Positions 6,856 through 15,099 of a stretch of 20,718 nt of DNA are shown one piece after another; positions within the stretch are counted from its first letter, which is position 1, and the number at the start of each line of letters is the position of its first letter. The position numbers and the translations under genes were made by a program. Location of the stretch: positions 1 to 20,718 of IMG/VR virus record IMGVR_UViG_3300015603_000056; one strand, given 5' to 3'. Below the pieces are notes generated by a model. It was given only the letters and a program-made list of their open reading frames with translations, was not told the origin of the DNA and did not search any database. The stretch is from a virus.

Positions 6856-8550
6856 TTAGGGTTGTCCTAGTTGACTAGCGAACTTAGGTAATGCACGGTA
6901 AAGAACCGTTTTAATGCCTGGGTTCTTTTGAAGCACCTTTGTAATAGTAGAAGGGGACTCGCTTCCGAGCCATGCGGCAATACGAGTTTTAACCGCAGTA
7001 CTTTGCAATGCACTATCAAGTGCCGCTACAGTTGCACCGGCAAGGATTGCTGGAATTGCAGCACCACCAGTAGAAAGAGATGTTACAAGCGCAGTTGCTC
7101 CACCTACTTTTATAGGCATTGATATAATATTTGCTCTACTTACAATCGCATCTCTATGTTGAGTTGCCAATAATGCAGAAGTTAGGTCTGCATACTGTTG
7201 ATTTAACTTTGTTATCTCTGGATTATTTGTTCCTACTACACTATTGAGTTTTTCTTTCAATCCACCGTAGATATTTTTTAGAATATTGTTCACCACTTTG
7301 TCATCTGACGGATTCCCAGTGAACTTAGTTTGCCCAGATACCAAGTCTTTGAGTTGAAATGCTTCCTTCGGTGAAAGATTACTTAAATCCCTTGCTGTAT
7401 TCCCTATTTTTACAATGTTTCCATTTGCATCTACTCCATGCGCATAAAGAAGAGCATCTTTAGCGTTTTGTAGAGCCGTTACGATACTTTGATTACTCTT
7501 CCCACCCTTCGCCGCTTCCTGAATCGCACTATCAAGTTTAGTTATCTCTGTTGTAGCATTTATCTTAAGTCCAGCGTTTGCAGGGTTATCGTATACAGCA
7601 CCTATTTGAGTACCAATATCACGTTTAGCAGTTGATATATTGTGAGAGAAATCTTGGAGATTATTACCCGTGATACCCATTTCAGAAACAGTGCGCCCTG
7701 GGTCTTTCCCATAAGAGAAATTCGCCTGGCTAGGTTTTATGAGACTGTTTATAAATCTCGGAGCGGTATCTTTTGAAATTGCTACCCCAGCCTGAACACC
7801 GCCAATAAGTACAGGAGCAATTCCACCAACTAAAGTACCCATTCCTGGCTGCAGAGCATCCGTTCCTGTTTTTCCATTCTGTAGATTACCTGCGACATCA
7901 TATCCATAACCTGTCCCTGCTCCCACCGCTGAACGAATAGCGGTCTTTGTTCCTATATTTTTAAGTGTTGTACCAAGTGTTTTCTGAGCTACGGTAGTTG
8001 CAACAGGAGTTGCTGCTTTTCTTGCGGCAGAAGTTAACAAAGCGCCAGTCTCAGCACCTCTCGCTGCGACTCCATAACTTCCAGCAGACGCAATATCGAG
8101 CGCGGTTCCAGCGGCATGACCTAATACTTGTCCCGTAGTAGGGATATCAGGCATCTGAAAAATAGCTGGCTGTGCTTTATTAAGTAGAGTGTCGTAATGA
8201 GTGGTGTCCATTCCTTTCGATTGAGCTTTTATTTTCTCTGAAAGAAGTGTCTGAATATAGTTATTTTGGTCTGCTGATGCTCTTGTGGCATCGGCTATTT
8301 GTCCAGGAGCAGTTATTGCTGTTGCAATATCTTTACCCAGACCCTGTTCTGATGAAGTAAATGCATTGAATACTGATTTTCCAGCATCTACAATCTTACT
8401 CATCACTCCTTGCGGGGCAGGAGTTGGCGGAGTTACCACAGGAGCTACTGTTTGTTTACTCTGACGATAAGTAAGAATAGCGTTCTTTATGAAGTCATTT
8501 GATTTTCCTTGTGCGGTTGCTGTTTTCCATATTTGTTCTTCAGGATTCAT
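6856..8550 (-). CDS. Large virion protein, ejection/internal-type candidate
   Basis: 564 residues. The N-terminus (M-N-P-E-E-Q-I-W-K-T-A) is helical and followed by a Pro-rich linker (about 36-48). Gly/Ala-rich hydrophobic stretches occur at about 138-168, 205-258 and 478-515, separated by polar helical regions (about 290-460). Such amphipathic, Ala/Gly-rich large proteins next to the nozzle gene are typical of podovirus ejection (internal virion) proteins, which enter the cell envelope during DNA delivery. The start overlaps the stop of the upstream gene as ATGA (8550-8547), so the two are translationally coupled, and there is no Shine-Dalgarno site. I see no lysozyme or transglycosylase motif. 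The role is inferred from position and composition. Confidence 0.5.
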   Translation of the reverse strand: MNPEEQIWKTATAQGKSNDFIKNAILTYRQSKQTVAPVVTPPTPAPQGVMSKIVDAGKSVFNAFTSSEQGLGKDIATAITAPGQIADATRASADQNNYIQTLLSEKIKAQSKGMDTTHYDTLLNKAQPAIFQMPDIPTTGQVLGHAAGTALDIASAGSYGVAARGAETGALLTSAARKAATPVATTVAQKTLGTTLKNIGTKTAIRSAVGAGTGYGYDVAGNLQNGKTGTDALQPGMGTLVGGIAPVLIGGVQAGVAISKDTAPRFINSLIKPSQANFSYGKDPGRTVSEMGITGNNLQDFSHNISTAKRDIGTQIGAVYDNPANAGLKINATTEITKLDSAIQEAAKGGKSNQSIVTALQNAKDALLYAHGVDANGNIVKIGNTARDLSNLSPKEAFQLKDLVSGQTKFTGNPSDDKVVNNILKNIYGGLKEKLNSVVGTNNPEITKLNQQYADLTSALLATQHRDAIVSRANIISMPIKVGGATALVTSLSTGGAAIPAILAGATVAALDSALQSTAVKTRIAAWLGSESPSTITKVLQKNPGIKTVLYRALPKFASQLGQP

Positions 8551-10376
8551 AGTGTTGGAAGATTAGCCTTGAGCCAGTCTGAATACTCGTTACTGATAGG
8601 GACAACTGGCGGTGTCTTGCTCCCTGTCGCACCTCCCGATGTCGTACCCGCTGTTGCATCGTACTTATCTCCCACACCAAAGAGATTCCATACCTGTTTG
8701 TTTTGTGCGTTGATACTGCTCTGAAGAACTGTACCCATTTTACTCATCGAAGCGTTTAAACCCTTGCTGAATCCATCAAGACTTCCTGCTGCGAATCCGT
8801 TTTGGATAATCTCATCAGCTTTCTTCATGTCGGCTTCGGTTATTTGTCGGACGTTTCCGTTTACATCTATTTGACCAGAAAGAGCCGCATTATAGAGAGC
8901 AAACTCGTTTCTTAGTTGCTCAAGGTGGAACTTGTAGGTTGCCTGTGCAGGCGTGTTTAGCTGTTGACCCGCCCATATCTTTGCGACGTTCAGTCCTTTA
9001 AGGTTAGAGAGTCCAGCTTCTGTGGCAGCAGTAGATAGATTTGTGACAGTAGCAGCAAGTTCAGACTCGGCTACTTTTGCTTGGTTGTTTCTCAAAAGGT
9101 TCGCACCCACGGTCTTACTCAAGGCTCCGTACTGTGCTCCAAATGTTGAGATGTCTATGTTGTTCTTATTCGCCCAGCTGGCAGCTTCGGACATATACTG
9201 CTTTCTTTGCGCTGCAGTCATTCTGGTTAGAGCTGATGTACCTTGAGTCAGGTAAGCAAACGCAGGCATAGAAAGTCCAGTTTGAGCAAGAATACTTGAA
9301 GACTGTGGGTCGGTTACTATTGGGTCAGTAAGTGAAGGGTCATTGAGTTGAGCGATTTCCATACTAGTCTTCTGAACATCCAGTCCTGCCTTTTGAATCT
9401 GAAGTTGTTTTAGTTTATCAACATTGTAGCTACCGGCCGCCGCCATCACACTCGCTGCAGTTGCTCCAGGAACGCGACTTGCGGTATCTATCGCAGAAAG
9501 TACTGAAGCAGGTGCGCCGTTCTGTGAAGCGTTTGTGAGAGCGGTTGTATAGGCATCAGTTATTGTCTTGTGGTCGTTTGCCATTTGAGTGAGATTCGCT
9601 TGGACTTTTAGTTTCTCGCTTTCAGTTAAATCATTGTTCACCGCGTTTACCGCTAGCTGGTACAGATTTAACTTTTGAGTGTTCTGATTCTGAAGTGAAG
9701 TTACTTTGTCATTGACTATTGTTTGAGCCGCTGTAGCGTCTCCTGAGAGGACTTTATACGTTAAAGCTACGTTTGCTCGATTATTCTCGTATCTATCAGT
9801 GGCGGTGGCAATTTGCTGGTCTACAGCCCCTCCATATACACCTCCTGCATTCTTTTTGAGGTTATTTACCTCGTCTCGATATGCTTTGTCCATCTGGTCG
9901 AGCTGGTTTGATACGGCGGTGGCTTTTTGCTGTTTTTCATAAAGTTGCGTATCCGATTTGATTTGGTCTACTGCGGCGGACTGACCTGAAATATCCCCTG
10001 AAATACTTTGAAGCATCTGTTGAAGTGAATCCTTTTGAGGATTTGCTGGGGTTGCTGGCGGAGTAGTTGCATCTGTGGCGATAGAGGAAGTTACACCTGA
10101 GTTTGTCATCGCGAGACCATCTGTAGTTGGTGTTGCGGGTGGAGTTTGCAGGTTGTACGGGGTTGTTGGTGTCAAAGACGATGCAGTAATAGGAGTACCG
10201 CTCATTTTTGCATAATCTTGAGCATTTGCGATTAAACCAGGATTTGCCTTTTGGAAATTACCTAGAGTCGTGGAATCAACAGCAGGGAGTCCAGCCATCG
10301 CACCAGACATTACCTGTCCCGTGTTGTTATTTATCTTTCCTGACGTGCCGATGGGTGTGTCAAATGTTGTTGGCAT
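8547..10376 (-). CDS. Large coiled-coil virion protein, internal/ejection candidate
   Basis: 609 residues. Residues 1-115 are low-complexity, rich in Thr, Pro, Ala and Asn. Residues 115-340 are mostly long helices with coiled-coil character (Q-K-D-S-L-Q-Q-M-L-Q-S, then S-N-Q-L-D-Q-M-D-K-A). The rest alternates helices and loops with a Gly/Thr-rich tail (about 585-600). There is no signal peptide, membrane helix or enzyme motif. It follows the nozzle-like gene by 1 base and overlaps the next gene by 4 (ATGA), so the set is one transcription unit. In T7-like phages this place holds the internal virion proteins (genes 14-16). Tape-measure-like length is not expected in a podovirus, although a tape measure cannot be wholly excluded. 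Confidence 0.5.
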   Translation of the reverse strand: MPTTFDTPIGTSGKINNNTGQVMSGAMAGLPAVDSTTLGNFQKANPGLIANAQDYAKMSGTPITASSLTPTTPYNLQTPPATPTTDGLAMTNSGVTSSIATDATTPPATPANPQKDSLQQMLQSISGDISGQSAAVDQIKSDTQLYEKQQKATAVSNQLDQMDKAYRDEVNNLKKNAGGVYGGAVDQQIATATDRYENNRANVALTYKVLSGDATAAQTIVNDKVTSLQNQNTQKLNLYQLAVNAVNNDLTESEKLKVQANLTQMANDHKTITDAYTTALTNASQNGAPASVLSAIDTASRVPGATAASVMAAAGSYNVDKLKQLQIQKAGLDVQKTSMEIAQLNDPSLTDPIVTDPQSSSILAQTGLSMPAFAYLTQGTSALTRMTAAQRKQYMSEAASWANKNNIDISTFGAQYGALSKTVGANLLRNNQAKVAESELAATVTNLSTAATEAGLSNLKGLNVAKIWAGQQLNTPAQATYKFHLEQLRNEFALYNAALSGQIDVNGNVRQITEADMKKADEIIQNGFAAGSLDGFSKGLNASMSKMGTVLQSSINAQNKQVWNLFGVGDKYDATAGTTSGGATGSKTPPVVPISNEYSDWLKANLPTL

Positions 10377-10377
10377 A

Positions 10378-12396
10378 TTATTTTGATGGTTTATCTCCTG
10401 CGGTGATTATAGAAAACTTGTTTATTGGTATATCTCGTCCTCGGAGTTCGACTTTGAACTGAATCCACGAACTTTTTATTCCTAGAGGGATTTCCTCGTA
10501 TCCGTCTATGATAGAACCTCCAGTGTTGTCAATCGTTCCAAGTTTTATCCAGTTGTCTGCTATTATTTCCGATGTATCTCCTGCGGTGATGTTCGGGATA
10601 ACTTCGTCTATTATAACAGAATATGTAGAAGTAGCCGTGTCAATACTGGTGATATGTGCAGTATATCCTGCTCCCGCGCCTTCGATTATTTCCACTTCAT
10701 CTCCTACGGAAGCAGACTTGAAGTCTTTCGTAGTAGTGAGGACGGTGAATGTAGAACCATCTACCCACGTTGCGAGTCCTGTACTTGAATACGCGGTAGG
10801 TGTTGGGAGTCCTTGTTTATTTCGACTGCGATATTTAATAACGATTGAGTCAGTATCAAGGAAAAGAGTTTTGCAATAAGTACAAAGTTTTTGGAAAGAA
10901 TCTTTCACTCCAGACGCGGGGATTTCTGATGTGATGAAATGACCCCTGTTTCGTCCGAGTCCAAGGCTCATAATCGAATTGACCACACTATTCGTGTTGT
11001 CGTGCATAGAACCAGTGAACAGAATACTCGACGCGAAGAATTGCGTACTTGATACGGCACTCTTTAGTGCTATCGCCCCCGGGACGAGAGTTGATACACC
11101 TCCATTATTCGTTCGGTTTACCGCTAGAGTATCTCCACTTGGAGTCCCTGAAAGGATTATAAACCGTCCCGCAGAAGCATCTGATTGAGACAGGGCTAGT
11201 TGAATATCAGTTGAGTTAACTTTGATAGCAAAGTAATCTCTTGTAGCGTTTAATCCCGTGATATTCGTTACCGAGACGGCTCGTACTATATCCCCTGTTT
11301 CAAGCGAGTGTGTACCAACTCTTAAAATACTTGAGTTGAGGGCAGTGATAGTGAGAGTGTTGTATTTCGTGTATACGAATCCCGACTTATGATACAGACC
11401 GACTTCGGGGTCAAAGACATAGAGACCAGACGGTTGCGAATTCAAATACTTTGAGTCTGGATTCCCTTGCACTGAACCATCTATGTTCAGATAGAGAATA
11501 TCTCCTTCCGAAATCATTCCTCTCGCGGCGCATTTACCCGTGGTGTTTGAAGCACTTGCACTGGAATTGTTCCACTGGAACGAAGTATCGTATACAGGGA
11601 AATGAGTCAATTCATCAAATCCTCCTCCATTGAATCGGAGAACCTGTCCAAGACTTGATAAGACTGCCATCGAGTTTTGATATACACACCCTGAATAAAC
11701 CCAATCGCTATTCACTGGGTATCCTTGCTGCGCTGAAGTCCCGAGACCATTCCATATAAATAATTTAGCTGAACCGCCTAATGTATTCCTAGTACCAACA
11801 TATAAATTATTCCCATTCCAGCGCATCCACTCCACTGAATATTGAACTGGGATAGTAAGACTATTTGCTGAGTCTATCGTCCACCCTCCTGCAGTTGTCT
11901 GTTGTATGGTATTCCCATTTCCGACGCAAAGAGTATTTCTGTTTTCAAACACACAGAGAGGGTGAGGTACGTCTGCTGTTAATCCTGTAATTCTTCCAGC
12001 CGTCCACGCTCCCGATGCGAAGCTCGCTACAGTACCCGCAGCTCCTGTTGAATCACTCGACGCAGCTAAAGTATTTATATACGAAACCATATCCGACCCC
12101 GCGCCGATGAATGGCTGGTCAGTAGTCGGTTGAACGGTTGCTGTCCCCAAAGAAGGGTCGATGAGATACATCCTTCCACTACTTCCACTTGTCTTGCTTC
12201 TTGTAATGACGTAATCATTTACAATCGCCTGTCCAAGTCCAAGAGCGACGGTATCTACCGTTCCAGAGATAACTATCGGTTGTCGGGCAAGTTTCGCCAC
12301 TCCTGTTTCATTGAAGTCCATATTTCTTGTACGAACGATATCAGCGAAACCATTAACGCCTACTTTCCACTTTCCATTTGTAAAAGGTAGGTTCAT
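10378..12396 (-). CDS. Tail nozzle / tail tubular protein B-like (beta-propeller)
   Basis: 672 residues. The first two thirds contain recurring blade-like units with W-N-G, L-Y-V-G-T, F-N-G-G-G and Y-V-F-D-P motifs, as expected of a beta-propeller: M-R-W-N-G-N-N-L-Y-V-G-T near 200, L-F-I-W-N-G near 220, V-L-R-F-N-G-G-G near 260, G-L-Y-V-F-D-P near 330. Later domains (about 350-672) are beta-rich and end with a strand-rich module. T7 gp12 (nozzle) and P22 gp10 (tail hub/needle adaptor) are propeller proteins placed just after the adaptor in the gene order, as here. Size is also comparable to those families. The start at 12396 overlaps the previous stop (ATGA). The assignment is by architecture and synteny, not by a conserved catalytic motif. 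Confidence 0.6.
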   Translation of the reverse strand: MNLPFTNGKWKVGVNGFADIVRTRNMDFNETGVAKLARQPIVISGTVDTVALGLGQAIVNDYVITRSKTSGSSGRMYLIDPSLGTATVQPTTDQPFIGAGSDMVSYINTLAASSDSTGAAGTVASFASGAWTAGRITGLTADVPHPLCVFENRNTLCVGNGNTIQQTTAGGWTIDSANSLTIPVQYSVEWMRWNGNNLYVGTRNTLGGSAKLFIWNGLGTSAQQGYPVNSDWVYSGCVYQNSMAVLSSLGQVLRFNGGGFDELTHFPVYDTSFQWNNSSASASNTTGKCAARGMISEGDILYLNIDGSVQGNPDSKYLNSQPSGLYVFDPEVGLYHKSGFVYTKYNTLTITALNSSILRVGTHSLETGDIVRAVSVTNITGLNATRDYFAIKVNSTDIQLALSQSDASAGRFIILSGTPSGDTLAVNRTNNGGVSTLVPGAIALKSAVSSTQFFASSILFTGSMHDNTNSVVNSIMSLGLGRNRGHFITSEIPASGVKDSFQKLCTYCKTLFLDTDSIVIKYRSRNKQGLPTPTAYSSTGLATWVDGSTFTVLTTTKDFKSASVGDEVEIIEGAGAGYTAHITSIDTATSTYSVIIDEVIPNITAGDTSEIIADNWIKLGTIDNTGGSIIDGYEEIPLGIKSSWIQFKVELRGRDIPINKFSIITAGDKPSK

Positions 12397-12656
12397 ATGA
12401 GAGAGGGGACTTCGTAACGGACACCGTCTACAACAAGCAGAAACGTCTGTGCATACGCGGCGGGGACGTTTATGTTTTGTGCATTTCCAGTAAGACTAAG
12501 TGCCTGTGTCTTTGTAGTTGAGCCAGTCCCATTCCCTACAGGGACTCCGAGAGAGTTACGAGAAGCATCATCTACGGGATAGGAGAGTTGTTGGACTTTA
12601 CGCTGTTGCATCCATTCGTAGAGTTCTTTTAACTGCTGTGTTTGTTCGGGTGTCAT
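12393..12656 (-). CDS. Small phage protein of unknown function
   Basis: 87 residues. The N-terminal 20 residues are helical (E-Q-T-Q-Q-L-K-E-L-Y-E-W-M-Q-Q-R); the remainder is Gly/Ser/Thr-rich with a final beta-strand pair (T-F-L-L-V-V-D-G-V-R-Y-E-V-P). Possibly a small virion or assembly protein. It begins 2 bases after the upstream stop and overlaps the nozzle-like gene by 4 bases, so it is co-translated with both. I recognise no family. Confidence 0.55.
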   Translation of the reverse strand: MTPEQTQQLKELYEWMQQRKVQQLSYPVDDASRNSLGVPVGNGTGSTTKTQALSLTGNAQNINVPAAYAQTFLLVVDGVRYEVPSLI

Positions 12657-12658
12657 AT

Positions 12659-13471
12659 CTAGTTTTTTGACTGGTTAACCCAGGTCGTTACACTTTTAAC
12701 GACGTTACTCCACTTTCCTACTCCTTGAGCAACTACGGCACTTATCGTTCCGACGAGAGAAAATACTGCGGTAACAGGAGTCATTGCCGATGAGACTGCA
12801 CCACTCGGCGTTCCAGTGAGAGTGAACGCGCCGTCGATACTGAATCCTGCTGGTTTTATACTTACTAGAAATGTTGTGGAAGTTACAGCAGTGGAAATAG
12901 TTGCGGTGTACGCTCCTGTGGTTGTAATCGCAGTATAAATTCCGTATGCGCAAGTAATACTAGAATCATATATCTCTGTCCAAGTTGGGTTGTTGTTTGC
13001 CACTGCGTGTGCAGAAAGCGTAGCTCCTGTGCTAATCGAACCAGTAAATGCTATCAACACACAGTCGGGAGACATAGTCGGAGTGACAGCCGAACCGTTT
13101 GCTGTCGTGTCAGACGTTGTGTCTACATTTTTAGAGTGTACGTCAATCGCAGAAGCATCTCTCCATGTAGAAATACCAACTGCTGTTCGAGCAGTACCGC
13201 CAGAATCTCCAACTCCCCAAGAATAAGAAGCTCCCTCTGACGAAGCTATTTTATAGAATATACCTGACCATCCGTTGCCACCAGTTGCATCTGAGTCTAA
13301 AAGAGTCCACCCAGCAAACATTGCTATTGTAGCGTTCGAACTTGCAGAAGAAAAATGGGCTATCATCAAGTCACCGTCAACTGTTCCTGTAGGTTTGTTG
13401 ACGACTATATTCCAGCCCCCCCCGGGGGCGTTTCCTGAAGTATAGGCAGATGCAACAAACGTAACCTGCAT
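12659..13471 (-). CDS. Beta-rich virion protein
   Basis: 270 residues from the ATG at 13471. The frame also permits a TTG at 13480, but the ATG lies 1 base after the upstream stop and is the better choice. The protein is rich in Thr, Ser, Ala and Gly with regular beta strands, and starts M-Q-V-T-F-V-A-S-A-Y. Motifs such as N-K-P-T-G-T-V-D-G-D-L-M-I-A-H near residue 30 are common in phage tail and appendage proteins with a jelly-roll fold. Residues 208-240 form a second small domain (F-S-I-D-G-A-F-T-L-T-G-T-P-S-G-A) before a helical tail. A C8G5 run in the gene keeps the frame, so no assembly break is suggested. Structural role inferred. Confidence 0.55.
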   Translation of the reverse strand: MQVTFVASAYTSGNAPGGGWNIVVNKPTGTVDGDLMIAHFSSASSNATIAMFAGWTLLDSDATGGNGWSGIFYKIASSEGASYSWGVGDSGGTARTAVGISTWRDASAIDVHSKNVDTTSDTTANGSAVTPTMSPDCVLIAFTGSISTGATLSAHAVANNNPTWTEIYDSSITCAYGIYTAITTTGAYTATISTAVTSTTFLVSIKPAGFSIDGAFTLTGTPSGAVSSAMTPVTAVFSLVGTISAVVAQGVGKWSNVVKSVTTWVNQSKN

Positions 13472-13472
13472 A

Positions 13473-13907
13473 TCAAGCAATAGTCATCACTCCGTTAGCA
13501 CTCCACACTATCGTTAACGTCCCCGATGCTAGGGAGTAGGTAGAACCGAAATCTACATATCCAATGAGAGGTGATGTAGCACCCGTACCTGTTGATTTAT
13601 AGAGGACAGCGTACCGAGCTGAAAGGGCACTTGAAATCGTCCACGCCACGTCAGCCGCGTCGAACTTTGCTAGGTCTGAAGCAGCGACAACTGCACCCGT
13701 CTTACTTGCAAGCGTAGCTCCGCCTGCGGTATATCCTGTTCCTGTAGCTTCGTTTGCCGATACATCGTCCCAGAAGTCGTGAGCGTCTATATCAGGAGTG
13801 TATGCACTTGTTACCAATGCGAGTTTTATCGTGTCTGCCATAAGGTCTATCTTCGCCGAAGAATCGAACAGTTTGAGTTTATAATTATTGAATAGAATTG
13901 AGGACAT
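13473..13907 (-). CDS. Small conserved phage structural protein
   Basis: 144 residues. The pattern I-K-L-A-L-V-T-S-A-Y-T-P-D near residue 30, H-D-F-W-D-D-V near 43, G-T-G-Y-T-A-G-G-A-T-L near 56 and S-P-L-I-G-Y-V-D-F-G-S near 111 matches a small virion protein I know from many unrelated phage structural operons, whose precise role is not established. Beta-rich, no membrane segment. It lies between the adaptor-like gene (10 bases upstream) and the beta-rich gene at 12659. The ATG at 13907 has an A/T-rich upstream region without a Shine-Dalgarno site. Confidence 0.65.
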   Translation of the reverse strand: MSSILFNNYKLKLFDSSAKIDLMADTIKLALVTSAYTPDIDAHDFWDDVSANEATGTGYTAGGATLASKTGAVVAASDLAKFDAADVAWTISSALSARYAVLYKSTGTGATSPLIGYVDFGSTYSLASGTLTIVWSANGVMTIA

Positions 13908-13917
13908 AATATATTAG

Positions 13918-14637
13918 TTATCTACTAGAACGCACGACACTGCGAATAATCTTCTGTTCGTCTTTTGACCGCACCGAATACCACTCGGTCATTGATGCCT
14001 CCATTTCTCTAACTCTACCGACGAGGTCATTCTTCTGCGTAAGTTGTTTCGAAATTGCATAATCAGCCGACGCTTCGAGAGAAAGATACCGATGGAATAC
14101 CGCAGGTACACCGACTGCTTTCGTAGTATCATCAAATGCGAAATACGACGGCTTACGACGGTAATATACGGTAAGCCCGCTAGTCTTGGCATAATTTGGT
14201 GTTGGATAGAGATTTATTGTCCCGCCTGTTTTATCGTAGGCGAATGGCGTCCCTGTCGAAGTAGAAAGTTGTGTGAGGTACACACGCCCAAGAGGGTCGT
14301 TTATATCAAATGGATTTAACAGTATTTCATTCCCAGAACTATCCAATGCGGTTACTTTTACAACATCAAGAAACTCGACATCGAATGAGTAGTCCTTTTG
14401 CCCCAACACTAGGTCGGTGCTTCCTATAGGAAGGTCAGTGTAGTTGGTATCGTCAAATTGCCATCGCCCGTCTACCGACATGATGAGTGTTGCGAGTTTG
14501 TCGTATGCTCGATTTATACGCGCATTGAAATCATACAGACGAGCTGGATTATTAGAAATGTCTCCATAATTGCTAAAGACATTCTGTTCACAATCTTGGA
14601 TGAGTCCTTGCTTGGTATTAGTGTCGCTGTAAATCAT
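13918..14637 (-). CDS. Head-tail adaptor / tail tubular protein A-like
   Basis: 239 residues. The predicted alternation of helices and a central beta section fits the adaptor family of podoviruses (T7 gp11, P22 gp4): N-terminal helices (about 5-55), a beta core around L-G-Q-K-D-Y-S-F-D-V-E-F-L-D-V-V-K-V-T (78-96), a turn P-F-D-I-N-D-P-L-G near 106, Y-D-K-T-G-G-T-I-N-L-Y-P-T-P near 132-145, Y-Y-R-R-K-P-S near 157-163, then C-terminal helices ending in a basic tail. The motif of an outer strand ending in Y-P-T-P and then a Y-Y-R-R strand is typical of the family. Its product would join the portal to the nozzle. It is the first gene after the structured intergenic region and has an extended -10 promoter 41 bases upstream. 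Confidence 0.7.
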   Translation of the reverse strand: MIYSDTNTKQGLIQDCEQNVFSNYGDISNNPARLYDFNARINRAYDKLATLIMSVDGRWQFDDTNYTDLPIGSTDLVLGQKDYSFDVEFLDVVKVTALDSSGNEILLNPFDINDPLGRVYLTQLSTSTGTPFAYDKTGGTINLYPTPNYAKTSGLTVYYRRKPSYFAFDDTTKAVGVPAVFHRYLSLEASADYAISKQLTQKNDLVGRVREMEASMTEWYSVRSKDEQKIIRSVVRSSR

Positions 14638-14678
14638 GGGTCAAGTAATTAAACCTGCCGCAACACAGTGTTAGAAAC

Positions 14679-14687
14679 ATTATAGCA
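14679..14687 (-). promoter_or_regulatory. Extended -10 promoter for the adaptor/tail operon
   Basis: The minus strand reads TGCTATAAT (TG-n-TATAAT), 41 bases before the ATG at 14637. The leader contains a short AACACTGTGTT palindrome-like stretch. A TTGACA (14708-14713) lies 23 bases upstream of the box, too far for a normal -35, so the promoter is read as the extended -10 type. Confidence 0.55.
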
Positions 14688-15002
14688 CACATGAGTGTCT
14701 AATTCTTTGTCAAGTAATCCACACCCACCCTTTTCCCTTAGATAACTAAAGGAAAGTGATTGCGGGCATATAGGTTAGATAGAGAGTTACTTGAGATGAG
14801 GTGCTAATCATTGGGCTGGGCAAGAGGAAAATGATTGAACATTTTAGGTGTGGGAAAGGAACTTGTTTTCCCAGCTTTCGCATTAGAATCCCATCTCAAC
14901 TTAGGTTTATAAGAGCTGGTTTTACATGCGAAGCCCTTAAAGCATGAGTATATCTAACATACTTGCGCCGCAACACGCATTACGGTAATAGTACCAGCCC
15001 TA

Positions 15003-15092
15003 TGTCCAGTGTGCAACGTTGCGGGGGGGATAACTAAACCTAAGTCGAAAAATTAACCCCCATTACACACTGGACGCAAGGCTCGACCTCGC
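15003..15092 (-). ncRNA. Long hairpin plus T-arm-like mini hairpin, candidate RNA element
   Basis: The 10-bp stem 15004-15013 with 15066-15075 (GTCCAGTGTG and CACACTGGAC) encloses a G/C run pair, 15025-15029 with 15057-15061. Next to it, 15076-15092 on the minus strand forms a 6-bp stem with a TCGAG loop; seen as 5 bp plus a 7-base loop, it resembles a tRNA T-arm. The pair might act as a terminator or attenuator after the gene ending at 15100, though the U-tract is poor, or as part of the larger structured element. Confidence 0.35.
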
Positions 15093-15099
15093 GTATAAA

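Larger units (their letters stand above)
14638..15099. other. 462-bp intergenic region with dense secondary structure
   Basis: No open reading frame of note. A 10-bp inverted repeat, TCAAGTAATT (14641-14650) and AATTACTTGA (15098-15107), brackets it. Inside are many perfect stems: 14732-14736 with 14751-14755 (5 bp) plus 14738-14741 with 14745-14748; 14791-14798 with 14892-14899 (8 bp); 14806-14812 with 14830-14836 (7 bp); 14851-14857 with 14867-14873 (7 bp); 15004-15013 with 15066-15075 (10 bp). Long-range pairs are 14813-14819 with 14994-15000 (7 bp, from within a hairpin loop) and 14899-14909 with 15035-15045 (11 bp). Two stems (14732-14755, 15076-15092) have A-C mismatches on plus that become G-U on minus, favouring a minus-strand RNA. 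No known family recognised. Confidence 0.5.

Noticed and set aside
13411-13430. Frameshift at the C8G5 run
   Set aside because: The reading frame is open through it and the encoded motif (G-N-A-P-G-G-G-W) is plausible, so there is no sign of a break.
14685-14713. TTGACA as the -35 of the adaptor promoter
   Set aside because: It is 23 bases from the TATAAT, outside the usual 16-18. The extended -10 (TGC) explains the promoter without it.
15003-15092. Permuted tRNA or tmRNA
   Set aside because: A T-arm-like hairpin precedes the strand GTCCAGTGTG, whose partner lies later, as in a circularly permuted RNA, but there is no CCA, no G-U pair at position 3 of an alanine acceptor, and no tag ORF ending in A-L-A-A. 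Kept only as a structured element.
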